A stretch of DNA of 64,000 nt from Acidovorax sp. DW039. GTDB taxonomy: Bacteria > Pseudomonadota > Gammaproteobacteria > Burkholderiales > Burkholderiaceae_C. The position numbers were made by a program, and so were the translations under genes. Under the pieces are notes generated by a model that saw only the letters and a program-made list of their open reading frames with translations, was not told where the DNA came from and did no database searches. Positions within the stretch are counted from its first letter, which is position 1. Every line of letters starts with the position of its first letter. Below, piece after piece: positions 7,932-17,696 of the stretch. The stretch lies in assembly GCF_037101375.1 (NCBI RefSeq), contig NZ_AP029019.1, positions 1,550,001 to 1,614,000 on the forward strand, given 5' to 3'.

Positions 7932-10807
7932 CAGGCACACACCCGGCTTTCACCGGCTCCGTACAGGTTGCTGGTGCAACGGCCGCAAATGGTGGGGTGG
8001 GCGGCGTCTTGTCCCACATCGTCGCGGTAGTGCCAGCAGCGTTCGCACTTGGCGTGGCTGCTGGGCGTGACGCTGGCGGCCAGGGTTTCACCTTCGGCCA
8101 GGGTTGCGGCGGAGGTGATGAAGACGAACTTGAGGTCTTCTCCCAGGCTTTGCAACGCCTGCAGCAGCTCGCCACCGGCAGTCACGGTCACTTCGGCCTG
8201 CAGGGATGCGCCCACCTTGCCGTCGGCCCGCAGGGCTTCGATTTCCTTGTTCACCACTTCACGGGCGGCACGGATGCGGTCCCACTTGTCCAGCAATGCG
8301 GTGTCGGTGGCACCGAAGTCCCAGAACTTCTCGACAAAGATGGTTTCGGATTTGCCGAACACCTTCCACGCTTCTTCGGCCGTGAACGACAGGAACGGAG
8401 CCATCCAGCGCAGCATGGCGTGGGTGATCTGGTACAGCGCGGTCTGCGCGCTGCGGCGTGCCAGGCTCTTGGGTGCGGTGGTGTAGAGGCGGTCCTTGAG
8501 CACGTCGAGGTAGAACGCGCCCAGGTCTTCCGAGCAGTAGACCTGCAACTTGGACACCACAGGGTGGAACTCATACACCTGGTAGTGCGCCAGGATGTCG
8601 GCCTGCAACTGGCTGGCGCGGGCCAGGGCGTAGCGGTCGATCTCCAGCAACTGGTCGGCGGGCACGCTGTCGGTGGCCGGGTCAAAGTCGCTCACGTTGG
8701 CCAGCAGGAAGCGCAGCGTGTTGCGGATGCGGCGGTACGCATCGACCACGCGGGCCAGGATCTTGTCGTCGATCGCCAGGTCGCCCGAGTAGTCGGTCGA
8801 GGCGCACCACAGGCGGATGATTTCCGCGCCCAGCTTGCCGCTCACCTCTTGCGGCGAGACGGTGTTGCCCAGCGACTTGCTCATCTTCTTGCCCTGGCCG
8901 TCCACGGTGAAACCGTGCGTCAGCAGGCCGCGGTAGGGCGCGCGGCCAAAGATGGCGCTGGCCAGCAGTAGAGAGCTGTGGAACCAGCCGCGGTGCTGGT
9001 CGTGGCCCTCCAGGTACAGGTCGGCCTCGGGACCCGTCTCGTGGTGCATGGTCCCGTGCGTGCCGCGCATCACATGCCAGAAGGTGGAGCCCGAGTCGAA
9101 CCACACTTCCAGAATGTCGGTGCTCTTGGTGTAGTGGGGTGCGTCGTCTGCGCCCAGTATTTCCTCGGGCGTCACGCGGCTCCAGGCCTCGATGCCGCCC
9201 TTCTCGACGATGGCCGCAGCCTGGTCGATGATCTCCATGGTGCGTGGGTGCAGCTCGCCCGAATCCTTGTGCAGGAAGAAGGGCAGGGGCACACCCCAGC
9301 TGCGCTGGCGCGAGATGCACCAGTCGGGTCGGCCCGCGATCATGTCGCGCAGACGGCTCTTGCCGTTTTCGGGGTAGAAGCTGGTTTGCTCGATGGCCGC
9401 CAAGGCCGTCTGGCGCAGCGTGCCGGGAGCCTTGTCGGTGGTGAACACGCCCTCGCCTTCGTCCATGCGCACAAACCACTGGGCAGCGGCGCGGTAGATC
9501 ACGGGCGTCTTGTGGCGCCAGCAGTGCGGGTAGCTGTGGACGATGTCCTTGGTGGCCATCAGCCGGCCTGCATTGCGCAGGGCCTCGATGATGGTGGGGA
9601 TGGCCTTCCAGATGTGCTGGCCGCCAAACAGCGGGAAGTCGGCCGCATAGGTACCGTTGCCCTGCACGGGGTTCAGAATGTCGTCGTACTTCATGCCGTG
9701 CGCCACGCACGAGTTGAAGTCGTCCACACCATAGGCGGGCGAGGAGTGCACGATACCCGTGCCGTCGGTGGCGGTGGCGTAGTCGGCCAGGTACACGGGC
9801 GACAGGCGGCGGTAGCCATAGCTGCCGTCTTCGCTGGCCACGTCGTACAGCGGGTGTTCAAACTCGATGCCGCCCAGCTTTTCGCCAGGCACGGTGGCCA
9901 GCACCTTGCCTTGCAGGCCCCAGCGCTCCATGCAGGCATCCACCAGGGTTTCGGCCAGCACGTACAGGCCGCGCTCGGTTTGCACCAGGGAGTAGGGCAG
10001 CTCCGGGTTCAGGTTCAGCGCCTGGTTTGCGGGAATGGTCCAGGCGGTGGTCGTCCAGATCACGGCAAACGCATCTTGCGTGAAGGCGGGCACGCCAAAG
10101 GCTGCTGCCAGTGCGGCAGGGTTGTGGGCCTTGAAGGCCACATCCAGCGTGGTGCTCTTCTTGTCCTGGTATTCGATCTCGAACTCGGCCAGCGAGGAGC
10201 CGCAGTCAAAACACCAGTACACAGGCTTGAGGCCGCGGTACACATAGCCCCGCTCCATCACGCGCTTCAAGGCCCGCAGTTCGCCAGCCTCGTTGGCGTA
10301 GTTCATGGTCTTGTAGGGGTTGTCCCAATCACCCAGCACGCCCAAGCGCTTGAAGTCGGCCATCTGCTGAGCGATCTGCTCGGTGGCAAAGGCGCGGCTC
10401 TTGGCCTGCATTTCGTCGCGTGGCAGGTTGCGGCCATGGAGCTTTTCGATGGCGTTCTCGATCGGCAGGCCATGGCAGTCCCAGCCGGGCACGTACAGCG
10501 CGTCAAAGCCTTCGAGCTGGCGCGCCTTGGTGATCATGTCCTTGAGGATCTTGTTGACCGCATGGCCAATGTGCAACTGGCCGTTGGCGTAGGGCGGGCC
10601 ATCGTGCAGGATGAACTTGGGCGCGCCGCAACGGGCGTCACGCAGCTTTTTGTAGATGCCTTTGTCTTCCCACTCTTTCACCCAGCCCGGTTCACGCTTG
10701 GGCAGGTCGCCCCGCATGGGGAAGGCGGTGTCGGGCAGGTTCAGGGTGGCGCGGTAGTCCACGGCGGGCGTGCCGGACGTGGGGGTGGAGCTGGCTTGAT
10801 CGGACAT
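7931..10807 (-). CDS. ileS: Isoleucyl-tRNA synthetase
   Basis: This is a class I aminoacyl-tRNA synthetase of 958 residues, the usual bacterial length. The HIGH motif is at residues 79-82 (GQLHIGHAV) and KMSKS is near residue 640 ([10 protein letters not shown]). The C-terminus holds a Cys4 zinc site, CERCWHY plus ICGRCTSN, typical of the bacterial type I enzyme. It charges tRNA-Ile in the cytoplasm and edits misactivated valine through the inserted CP1 domain. It is transcribed with lspA downstream, with a one-base overlap, and lies 121 bp after ribF. Confidence 0.98.
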   Translation of the reverse strand: MSDQASSTPTSGTPAVDYRATLNLPDTAFPMRGDLPKREPGWVKEWEDKGIYKKLRDARCGAPKFILHDGPPYANGQLHIGHAVNKILKDMITKARQLEGFDALYVPGWDCHGLPIENAIEKLHGRNLPRDEMQAKSRAFATEQIAQQMADFKRLGVLGDWDNPYKTMNYANEAGELRALKRVMERGYVYRGLKPVYWCFDCGSSLAEFEIEYQDKKSTTLDVAFKAHNPAALAAAFGVPAFTQDAFAVIWTTTAWTIPANQALNLNPELPYSLVQTERGLYVLAETLVDACMERWGLQGKVLATVPGEKLGGIEFEHPLYDVASEDGSYGYRRLSPVYLADYATATDGTGIVHSSPAYGVDDFNSCVAHGMKYDDILNPVQGNGTYAADFPLFGGQHIWKAIPTIIEALRNAGRLMATKDIVHSYPHCWRHKTPVIYRAAAQWFVRMDEGEGVFTTDKAPGTLRQTALAAIEQTSFYPENGKSRLRDMIAGRPDWCISRQRSWGVPLPFFLHKDSGELHPRTMEIIDQAAAIVEKGGIEAWSRVTPEEILGADDAPHYTKSTDILEVWFDSGSTFWHVMRGTHGTMHHETGPEADLYLEGHDQHRGWFHSSLLLASAIFGRAPYRGLLTHGFTVDGQGKKMSKSLGNTVSPQEVSGKLGAEIIRLWCASTDYSGDLAIDDKILARVVDAYRRIRNTLRFLLANVSDFDPATDSVPADQLLEIDRYALARASQLQADILAHYQVYEFHPVVSKLQVYCSEDLGAFYLDVLKDRLYTTAPKSLARRSAQTALYQITHAMLRWMAPFLSFTAEEAWKVFGKSETIFVEKFWDFGATDTALLDKWDRIRAAREVVNKEIEALRADGKVGASLQAEVTVTAGGELLQALQSLGEDLKFVFITSAATLAEGETLAASVTPSSHAKCERCWHYRDDVGQDAAHPTICGRCTSNLYGAGESRVCA

Positions 10808-10928
10808 GAGTAGACCTTAGAGCGGTGCAACCCGGGACGTACCCGGTGCGGAAGCGGGAAGAGGCTGAAAAAAGCGGGGCAAGAGGAGGGTAGGCCCGCA
10901 TGCGCGGGCGCTGCGCAAAGGCAGCCCT

Positions 10929-11978
10929 CTAAATTCGGTCGCGCGTCGTCTGGCGCCGGGTTTCGGTGTGAGAAGGGGCGTTGGCCGATGCGAAGTACGC
11001 CCGTGCATCAGCACAGTCCTTGGCAATGCCCTTTGTCAGGGCATCGAGACCGTCGTACTTGAGCTCGTCGTGCAGTTTGTGCAGAAGTTCCACGCGGATG
11101 ATTTTACCGTAGGCCCCTTCTGCCCCCAGGCTGTCGGGCCACCGCAGGCAATGGGTTTCCAGCAGAACACGCCCACCGTTCACATCGTTGGGGGCCAGCG
11201 ACGGGCGCACGCCCAGGTTGGCAACGCCGGGCAGCGGCTCGTCACACAGGCCGTGCACCAGCACGGCAAAGATGCCACTGGCGGCGGGTTTCCAGTGGGC
11301 AAAGCGCAGGTTCAGGGTTCGGAAACCGTCTTGCCCGCCCGGCGTGCTGGCTCCCAGTTCGCGGCCCAGTTTGCGCCCGTGCACCACATGGCCGGAGATG
11401 GTGTAGGGGCGGCCCAGCAGTGCAGCGGCGGCCTCCATATCACCACGTCCCAGTGCCTGACGCACGGCGGAGCTGGAAACCCGCAGCCCGCGCACCTCGT
11501 AGCTGTTCATGCGGGCCACGTCAAAGCCCTGGGTTTGCCCGGCGGCGTCCAGCATGGCGTAATCCCCTGCACGCTGCGCACCAAAGCGGAAATCGTCACC
11601 CACCAGAACGTAGCGCGCCCCCAGCCCCTGAACCAGCACTTCATCAATGAAAGCCTGGGGTGTTTGTGCCGCCAGTCTGGCGCTGAAGGGGAGCACCACC
11701 ACCTGCTGCACCCCGCAGCGCTCCAACTCGGTGAGCTTGTCACGCAGGGTGCCAATGCGGGCTGGGGCCAGTTCTGGCTTGTGCAGGGCTCCGGCAAAGT
11801 AGTCCCGCGGATGGGGCTCAAAGGTGAGCACACAGCTTTCCACCCCCCGGTGGGCCGCTTCGTTGTTCAGCAGTGCCAGCATGGCCTGGTGGCCTCTGTG
11901 CACGCCGTCGAAATTACCGATGGTCAGCGCGCAAGCGCTGGCGATGCCAGGGTGGTGGAATCCGCGAAAGATCTTCAT
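10929..11978 (-). CDS. ribF: Bifunctional riboflavin kinase / FAD synthetase
   Basis: The enzyme makes FMN and then FAD from riboflavin. The N-terminal half is the nucleotidyltransferase domain, with IGNFDGVHRGHQ near residue 21 and a YVLVGDDFRFG segment. The C-terminal half is the flavokinase domain, beginning at GRPYTISGHVVHGRKLG. The length of 349 residues is slightly above the usual 310-320. The extra length lies around the flavokinase PTAN motif, which here reads through a short insertion to TLNLRF. It precedes ileS and lspA on the same strand. A short palindromic repeat lies 6 bp upstream of its ATG. Confidence 0.95.
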   Translation of the reverse strand: MKIFRGFHHPGIASACALTIGNFDGVHRGHQAMLALLNNEAAHRGVESCVLTFEPHPRDYFAGALHKPELAPARIGTLRDKLTELERCGVQQVVVLPFSARLAAQTPQAFIDEVLVQGLGARYVLVGDDFRFGAQRAGDYAMLDAAGQTQGFDVARMNSYEVRGLRVSSSAVRQALGRGDMEAAAALLGRPYTISGHVVHGRKLGRELGASTPGGQDGFRTLNLRFAHWKPAASGIFAVLVHGLCDEPLPGVANLGVRPSLAPNDVNGGRVLLETHCLRWPDSLGAEGAYGKIIRVELLHKLHDELKYDGLDALTKGIAKDCADARAYFASANAPSHTETRRQTTRDRI

Positions 11979-11984
11979 CGGCTT

Positions 11985-12030
11985 GTTATCTTTTTGATAG
12001 CAGCTTGCGCACGTGGATCAAGCGCAAGAC
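11985..12030 (+). repeat. Short palindromic repeat, copy 1 (intergenic, ribF / HNH)
   Basis: The unit reads TTATC, then TTTTTGATAGCAGCTTGCGC, then AAGCGCAAG. The inner arms CTTGCGC (12004-12010) and GCGCAAG (12022-12028) are perfect complements. It belongs to the family whose consensus is GCTAT, 7-9 A/T-rich bases, TAGCTGCTTGCGC, a short loop and AAGCGC. Confidence 0.75.
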
Positions 12031-12200
12031 GCCAATTTGTCATGGAAAAAGAGTATATTGTGACCGAGGCATGCCTTGCCCGCGTCCCCAGCCCTGCTGC
12101 GGCGGCGCCAAGGCCTTGCGGAATGGCACCAGCGCAGTGCCTTCCCCCGAGACGTCCGAGTTCCGAATCCTTGTGTAGCGAAAGTTCCAGGAGGCGTGTT

Positions 12201-12758
12201 TTGAAGGTCTTGAAGCTGTCAGCCCAGGGGCTGCCCCAATCGTGGATCACGTTGGAGCAAGCCGTCATCCATTACGCCGCAGGCGAGGTGCGCTGGGAGT
12301 CCGGCGCGCAGATTGCATGCTTTCGCGGTGGTCACAATGCGCGCACGGGCGAGCAGTCCGTGATTGCCGTCAACAGCATCATCGGCACCAAGGGCGTGCC
12401 GCGCATCAATCCGTTTGACTTGAAGCCAGGCCTCACCAACAGCAAGCTTTTCGCGCGTGACCGGAACATCTGCGCCTATTGCGGCGGGCACTTTCACGAG
12501 GACGAGCTGACCCGGGAGCACATCGTGCCGTTTGCTCACCACGGGCAGGACCACTGGATGAATGTCGTCACCGCCTGTCGTGCCTGCAACCACCGCAAAG
12601 GGCCCCGCACCCCGGAACAGGCGCACATGCCCCTGCTGTATGCCCCTTACGTGCCCAGCCTGTGGGAGGACTTCATCCTGCGCAATCGGCGCATCCTGGC
12701 CGACCAGATGGAGTTCCTGCTGGCCCATGTGCCCAAGTCGTCGCGCTTGGCGGCGTAG
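12201..12758 (+). CDS. HNH endonuclease family protein
   Basis: The 185-residue protein has an HNH nuclease fold with structural zinc: CAYC (92-95), EHIVP (106-110) with the catalytic-type histidine, and CRACNHRKG (126-134). The start is a TTG at 12201. A perfect AGGAGG at 12189-12194 lies 6 bp before it, which decides the start; the long upstream extension of the frame runs through ribF antisense and is not coding. It stands alone, with no methyltransferase, phage or toxin neighbour. Relatives are, in my recollection, common chromosomal genes in Comamonadaceae. Its DNA target and role are unknown. Confidence 0.87.
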   Translation: MKVLKLSAQGLPQSWITLEQAVIHYAAGEVRWESGAQIACFRGGHNARTGEQSVIAVNSIIGTKGVPRINPFDLKPGLTNSKLFARDRNICAYCGGHFHEDELTREHIVPFAHHGQDHWMNVVTACRACNHRKGPRTPEQAHMPLLYAPYVPSLWEDFILRNRRILADQMEFLLAHVPKSSRLAA

Positions 12759-12832
12759 CGGTAGCTGCAAGACCCTGAACTGCGGGAGTTGCTGAATCCC
12801 TGTGGGAAAATAAGGGTTTACCCTGTTTTCTC

Positions 12833-13774
12833 ATGATTGTTCGGGACCGCCCCTCCGGGCTGCGATTGTTCTTGCTGCTGCGGGGCTCCATCCTCCAGCG
12901 TATCCGGTGGACGCTGCTGTTCAACACTCTGCTGGCTACCGCCGTGACCTTGGCCCACGGCAGTCTGTTCATCTTCAAGATCACGCTGACCCCCATCCCG
13001 TTCACCCTGATGGGACTGCCACTTGCGATTTTTCTGGGCTTTCGCAACACCACGGCCTACGACCGCTACTGGGAAGGGCGCAAGCTGTGGGGCGAGCTGG
13101 TGCTGCGAACACGCAACCTCTCGCGTCAATGCCTGAGCCTGATTCACGACAGCCAGCCCATCGAGCCTGCGAACCGGGCGGGAGATGTGCGTGTGCGCAT
13201 GGTGCACCGTGCCATTGCGTTTGTGCATGCCCTCCGGCTGCATCTGCGTGCCCAGACGGACGATGCGCTGCTGCAGCGCTGGCTGCAGCCCGAGGAGTGG
13301 CCTCGCGTGCAGTCATCGGCCCAGCGGCCCGACGCCATCATGCAAGGTATGGGGCGTGATCTGGCCTTGTGCCTGCGCGAAGGTCGCGTTGACCCCTGTC
13401 TTGCGGCAAGCATCGACAGCACTCTGTCTGCCATGACTGCGTCAGCCGCGTCCTGCGAGCGCATCCGCAACACGCCCGTACCGTTTTCGTACACGCTGCT
13501 TCTGCATCGCACCGCTTACCTGTACTGCTTTCTGCTGCCGTTCGGTCTGGTGGACACCACGGGCTTCATGACCCCGTTTGTAGTGGCCATCGTGGCTTAC
13601 ACCTTCTTCGGCCTGGACGCCCTGGGTGACGAAATTGAGGAACCCTTCGGGCTCGAGAGCAATGATCTTCCGCTGGACACCCTTTGCCGTGCAATCGAAA
13701 TCAACTTGCGGGAGTCCCTGGGTGAAACCCATTTGCCGGAGCCCTTGCTGCCCGTGGATTACCTTCTGACGTAA
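12833..13774 (+). CDS. Bestrophin-like membrane channel protein (UPF0187/YneE family)
   Basis: The 313-residue protein has hydrophobic segments near residues 25-60 and 220-260. The bestrophin-family features FLGFRNTTAYDRYWEGRKLWG (about 68-88) and FFGLDALGDEIEEPFG (about 262-277) are clear; the latter holds the acidic cluster of the family. Bacterial homologues form pentameric ion channels in the inner membrane. It starts 74 bp after the HNH gene. A strong bidirectional terminator follows it. Confidence 0.9.
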   Translation: MIVRDRPSGLRLFLLLRGSILQRIRWTLLFNTLLATAVTLAHGSLFIFKITLTPIPFTLMGLPLAIFLGFRNTTAYDRYWEGRKLWGELVLRTRNLSRQCLSLIHDSQPIEPANRAGDVRVRMVHRAIAFVHALRLHLRAQTDDALLQRWLQPEEWPRVQSSAQRPDAIMQGMGRDLALCLREGRVDPCLAASIDSTLSAMTASAASCERIRNTPVPFSYTLLLHRTAYLYCFLLPFGLVDTTGFMTPFVVAIVAYTFFGLDALGDEIEEPFGLESNDLPLDTLCRAIEINLRESLGETHLPEPLLPVDYLLT

Positions 13775-13789
13775 CTCACCCGCCACTTA

Positions 13790-13901
13790 GAGCGGCTAAC
13801 AAAACTCCCTTGGCGTCGTTGTTCCGTCTTGTCGTACCCGGCGTACTGCCTGCGACGAAACGCCTAGCCAAGGCCGCTACGCTGAGTTTTGTTAGCCACT
13901 C
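13790..13901. repeat. 112-bp inverted-repeat element with GCTAACAAAACTC ends
   Basis: The terminal arms are 18 bp (13790-13807 and 13884-13901) with one mismatch: one side reads GAGCGGCTAACAAAACTC. Inner sequence also pairs (CTTGGCG on the left, CGCCTAGCCAAG on the right). It carries no coding capacity and sits between two convergent genes, just before their terminator. It looks like a MITE or REP-type intergenic element. I recall similar units in Comamonadaceae but could not check. Confidence 0.7.
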
Positions 13902-13919
13902 TTATCACCCCATGAAAGC

Positions 13920-13951
13920 AAAAAGGCCCACCGTTTCGGATGGGCCTTTTT
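13920..13951. terminator. Bidirectional rho-independent terminator between convergent genes
   Basis: AAAAAGGCCCA and TGGGCCTTTTT form a perfect 11-bp stem around a 10-nt loop, giving a U-tract on both strands. It serves the bestrophin-like gene on the plus strand and the methyltransferase gene on the minus strand. Confidence 0.9.
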
Positions 13952-13999
13952 GCTGTCTCGCTGTGGCCTGCATTTCGGCGCACAGCGGCTCTCAAAAGA

Positions 14000-15313
14000 T
14001 CAGGCGGCAGGCTTGTGTGCAGTCACCACAAAACCTTGCACAGGGGCACCGCCTTCGGTGCGCAGGGTGGTCTCTTCCACAGCAACGTCATCGAAGCCCG
14101 CCGCGCGGCACAGTGCTTCCACGTGGCTACGTTTGTGTGCATAACGGCCGCTGGACTGCAGCACCAGGTCAGGCCCGGATTCGCTGGCCGTTTCACACGA
14201 GAAGATCAGCTGTCCATCTGCGGCGAGGATGCGCAAAGCATTGGGGATGGCAGTTGTCAGATCGCCTGCATAGATGAACACATCCAGTGCCGTGATGACC
14301 TGGTACAGGCCATCGGGCGTATCGCGCAATGCATCGTGCAGATTCACCGTGTGGAAACGGTCGTATACGTTGTGGCGGGCGGCTTGCTCCACCATCTTGG
14401 TCGACAGGTCCACACCGATGAGGTAGCCGGACAGAGGCCCCAGGCATACCCCCAGCAGCCCAGTGCCGCAGCCCAGGTCCAGCAGGTTGAGGTGCTTGTC
14501 GGGGTAGCGCGCCAGGATCTTCTCTGCAATCTGCTTGGGCAGCTGGTACTTCAGGCCGCGCACCATGTGTCCGTCATAGACATCAGCCATGCTGTCGAAC
14601 AGGCCACGCATCAATGCGGCGGGTTGCTGCGCTGGTGTTTCGCCCTGCGTCAACTGGGCGTAGTACTGGTACACCTCGTCCTGTGGCGCCAGTGCCAGCA
14701 GTGCCTGCGCATCTGCTTGCGCTTGTTCTGGCTTGCCAGCGGCCAGAAGAGTCTGCACGCGGCCCACCAGAGCCTCATGGTCAGAGGGGTTCTCATCGAT
14801 GAGTCCGCCCCACACCTTCAGCGCCTCTTCGTGTTGGCCTTGCTCGCTCAGGTCGCGTGCAAGCAGTCTGCGCAGCATGGCGTCGTTGGGGACCAGTTCC
14901 AGGCCACGGCGCAGGTGTTTGATAGCCATCTCCGTGTGGCCTGCGCGGTGGGCAATATCCACCACCCCTGCCAGTACGGTCAGATTCTGGGGTTCAAGCT
15001 TGGCAACTTTCTCTGCGGTCTCGATGGCCTCGGCAAACTGGTTTTGGCGTGCCAGCAAAAGCGCCAGTTCCAGCTGTCCTGGGCCCCAGTCGGGGGACAG
15101 GGATACCGACTTGCGCAGCGCTTCAAAAGCACCCTTGATGTTCCCGGACTTCTCAGCCAGCAGGCCGCCGAGCATGAAAACGCGGGGGTCCTGCGGCCAC
15201 TGCTTGTTGGCCTTGTTCAGCGTGAGTGCCGCATTTTTGAGATCGCCCTTGGCAATTTGCTCGCGGGCTTTTTGCAGGTGTTTGAGATTGGGGTCGGTCG
15301 CGGTAACGCTCAT
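14000..15313 (-). CDS. TPR-containing class I SAM-dependent methyltransferase
   Basis: The 437-residue fusion has an N-terminal half of tetratricopeptide-like helical repeats (about residues 5-225, for example LLAEKSGNIKGAFEALRKSV) and a C-terminal methyltransferase domain. SAM-binding motif I is LLDLGCGTGLLG near residue 280, followed by GVDLSTKMVEQA and an acidic motif ALDVFIYAGDL. The architecture matches TPR-methyltransferases annotated as putative biotin-synthesis-like (BioC-type) or contactin-like enzymes; the substrate is unknown. It is monocistronic and convergent with the bestrophin-like gene. The ATG at 15313 begins directly before the first helix. Confidence 0.85.
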   Translation of the reverse strand: MSVTATDPNLKHLQKAREQIAKGDLKNAALTLNKANKQWPQDPRVFMLGGLLAEKSGNIKGAFEALRKSVSLSPDWGPGQLELALLLARQNQFAEAIETAEKVAKLEPQNLTVLAGVVDIAHRAGHTEMAIKHLRRGLELVPNDAMLRRLLARDLSEQGQHEEALKVWGGLIDENPSDHEALVGRVQTLLAAGKPEQAQADAQALLALAPQDEVYQYYAQLTQGETPAQQPAALMRGLFDSMADVYDGHMVRGLKYQLPKQIAEKILARYPDKHLNLLDLGCGTGLLGVCLGPLSGYLIGVDLSTKMVEQAARHNVYDRFHTVNLHDALRDTPDGLYQVITALDVFIYAGDLTTAIPNALRILAADGQLIFSCETASESGPDLVLQSSGRYAHKRSHVEALCRAAGFDDVAVEETTLRTEGGAPVQGFVVTAHKPAA

Positions 15314-15591
15314 GGGTGCATGGGTCGCTGAAAACAGGCCTTTGAACGGGGTCGCAGGTTACTGCCAGGCTTAGCTGCGCCTGTGGATTGGCATGAAACT
15401 CTGGATTATCCAGGATTCCTTTCTTCGACCAGGGATCCTCGGCGCGAATCGAGCGACAAGAGTAGGTGCGTGACGGATCAGGATGGTCTGAAAGATGCGA
15501 AACGCAGCCATAGCTGGTGCGAGCATTTGCACCGCTGCAGACCACCCGACTCCGCAGATGTATACCGCTCAGTGATTAATGCTGAGGATTC

Positions 15592-17577
15592 CTAGCGTGG
15601 AAGGCGCTGCGCGGCAATCGTCATGATGAAGCACGAGCCATGGCCCAGTTGCGATTCGACCGAGATGTCGCCGCCGTGCAAGCGGGCAATTCTGCGAGCC
15701 ACCCACAAACCCAGCCCGAAACCTCGCGTCTGGTCTGTGCGATCCCCCCGCTCAAACTGCGTGAAGATCTTGTTCATCACTTCTAGCGACATGCCCGAGC
15801 CGTCATCAGCCACCGTAAATTCCAGCAGACCGGCGTCATTGCGGCTGGCCGCAATGAAGATTTCTCCGGCCTTGGCGTATTTCACTGCGTTGTCCACCAG
15901 GTTCGACAAGGCAATCCGCACCAGCGCTGCATCGCAAATCCACTCGGCAGGTGCTGCTTGTGTGAATAGCTTGAGCTGGTGCTTGGGTGACCAGCGCACG
16001 AGCTGCGCGGCATGCTCCAGCATGTCGGGCACAGACGTTTTGGAGGGGTGCAGGTGAAAGCCCGCGCTCTCCATACGATCGTTGACAAGACAGCTGTCGA
16101 TCATGGAGGTCAGTCTCCGGCAGGCTCTTCTGATCTGATCGGCGCGCGTGGTTTGGTTCTTCAGATCTTCGGAGGGAAAGGTCTGCTGCTCTGCTGCGGC
16201 GCTATCAATGACCGCCAACGGAGTCCTGAACTCGTGACTGATCATGTTGAAGAATTGATGCTGCTCTTGCCGCAGTGCTCTCTCACTTTGCAAGGCCTCT
16301 ACCAGCGCCTGCTGAGCAAATGAAAGCTCTGCGGTTCGCAGTGCAATCCGGTCCTCCAGGCGGTGTTCAGATTCTGCGAGTCTTGTGATCGCTTGATCCT
16401 TCGCCGCAATGGCTCTGGTGTATCGGCGCACCATGCCCAAAAACACTGCGAAAGCCATCAGGAAGGTGAACAGCAGCGCTTCCCCCTGCCACAAAGATGT
16501 GGCATCAACGTCCCATTCGGAGTGCCCGAGCATGAGGAGTGCCAGCGGCCCTCCGCTGACAGTGTGGAGTCCGTAAGCCATGAGCAGGACAGCATGCTGA
16601 AGCCGATGCCGTCCGCTGAGCAGCGCTTTCAGGCTCAGGGTCACTGCGATCAGGTCGCAGATAAGCAGCGAAACCAGGTGCATCCATGCAATGTCACCGT
16701 AAAAGTTCAGCGGAACGCTGGCCATGCAAAACACATTGAACAGAGTCAGCGCAACCAGGAATCGGTCTGTTCTGTGATGAGGGGAATGGGCTGTGAGCTG
16801 AATGCGGACTTGCCATGCCACCGCCGCAGCGATGGCAAACGACCCCAGGCTGACGGCATGACTGGCCCATGCCGTCAGTGACGTTGGTATCCATAGGCTT
16901 GTGTATCCCCGCACATTGATCAGGTGCGCAGCGCTCACGATGCCCAAGATGGCCAAGGCCTTGAGCGGCGGGGCTTTGAAGATGGTGGCTGCTGCCACCA
17001 AACCCAGCAGTAGTGCGAGCAGTGCACCGAAGTACAACCCTTGATTGCGTTCTGAGTCGGCGAGCACCCTCTCCAGCGTTTTGTCGGAGAGGATCTTTCC
17101 CTGAAACTGCATGGCACTCGTCGTCTTGATCCTGAGCAGTACGGTGCTGCCCGGAGTGAGGCGGAAAAGGTGCTGCCGGACATGGCGCTTTTGGTCCGCA
17201 GGGATCAGGTCGCCGCTGAACTGAGCACGCCAGTCGGGTGCCGAGGGACTGCGCTGGTACAGCGTTACTTCGTCCAAATAAGTTGGCTGCGCCAACAGCC
17301 ATAGATGATCATCCGCATCTGCGGAGTTGAATTCCGGGACCTGAAAGCGCAGCCATACCGCGTGGCCGAGATAACCCGCGCTCAGTGATTTAAGCAAGAT
17401 GCTCCCCGGCATGGTGGAGGCGGGCGGAACTGTGTCTGGCGTCCATGCACTTGCTACATCGTCGATGCGTTCCATCGGTACCTCCCAGCCCAGCCGGAGA
17501 TGAATGTCGGAGTCCATTTCCACGGCCTGTCCGACCATGCACAGGAGGCTCACAAACATGAGGCACAGCGTTCTCAT
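15592..17577 (-). CDS. 7TM-DISM sensor histidine kinase
   Basis: The 661-residue sensor kinase has, in order, a signal peptide (MRTLCLMFVSLLCMVGQAVE), a periplasmic 7TMR-DISM extracellular domain (about 30-175, including HAVWLRFQVP), seven hydrophobic segments (about 180-385), a coiled segment, a HisKA domain with SHEFRTPLAVI near residue 447, and an HATPase domain with N-box LSNLVDNAVKYA and G-boxes DDGSGMS and GFGLGLWVARR. I placed the start at 17577 because the signal peptide begins there; an ATG at 17634 would add 19 residues. It is divergent from the response regulator gene at 17697 and is its obvious partner. The ligand is unknown. Confidence 0.85.
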   Translation of the reverse strand: MRTLCLMFVSLLCMVGQAVEMDSDIHLRLGWEVPMERIDDVASAWTPDTVPPASTMPGSILLKSLSAGYLGHAVWLRFQVPEFNSADADDHLWLLAQPTYLDEVTLYQRSPSAPDWRAQFSGDLIPADQKRHVRQHLFRLTPGSTVLLRIKTTSAMQFQGKILSDKTLERVLADSERNQGLYFGALLALLLGLVAAATIFKAPPLKALAILGIVSAAHLINVRGYTSLWIPTSLTAWASHAVSLGSFAIAAAVAWQVRIQLTAHSPHHRTDRFLVALTLFNVFCMASVPLNFYGDIAWMHLVSLLICDLIAVTLSLKALLSGRHRLQHAVLLMAYGLHTVSGGPLALLMLGHSEWDVDATSLWQGEALLFTFLMAFAVFLGMVRRYTRAIAAKDQAITRLAESEHRLEDRIALRTAELSFAQQALVEALQSERALRQEQHQFFNMISHEFRTPLAVIDSAAAEQQTFPSEDLKNQTTRADQIRRACRRLTSMIDSCLVNDRMESAGFHLHPSKTSVPDMLEHAAQLVRWSPKHQLKLFTQAAPAEWICDAALVRIALSNLVDNAVKYAKAGEIFIAASRNDAGLLEFTVADDGSGMSLEVMNKIFTQFERGDRTDQTRGFGLGLWVARRIARLHGGDISVESQLGHGSCFIMTIAAQRLPR

Positions 17578-17696
17578 CAGGCCCCTGAACGGAGAAGTAA
17601 TCAGTGTTGTGAGTTTTTGTGAGTTCTTGTGCATGGCCGGGTTTGTTCAGGGCTGGGACAATCTTACGTATCAACTTGTCACTCTCTGCCTCTTTC

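Noticed and set aside
8978..10813. A 611-residue open frame on the plus strand across ileS
   Set aside because: It is antisense to a complete ileS with all motifs, is Gly/Ala/His-rich without any domain, and reflects high-GC codon bias.
12004..12060. A sigma-70 promoter TTGTCA/TATATT before the HNH gene
   Set aside because: The hexamers are only 11 bases apart.
10968..12200. The long 5' extension of the HNH reading frame through ribF
   Set aside because: The AGGAGG-TTG start at 12201 matches the protein family; the extension is antisense to ribF.
13790..13901. An insertion sequence
   Set aside because: There is no coding capacity for a transposase; it is at most a non-autonomous element.
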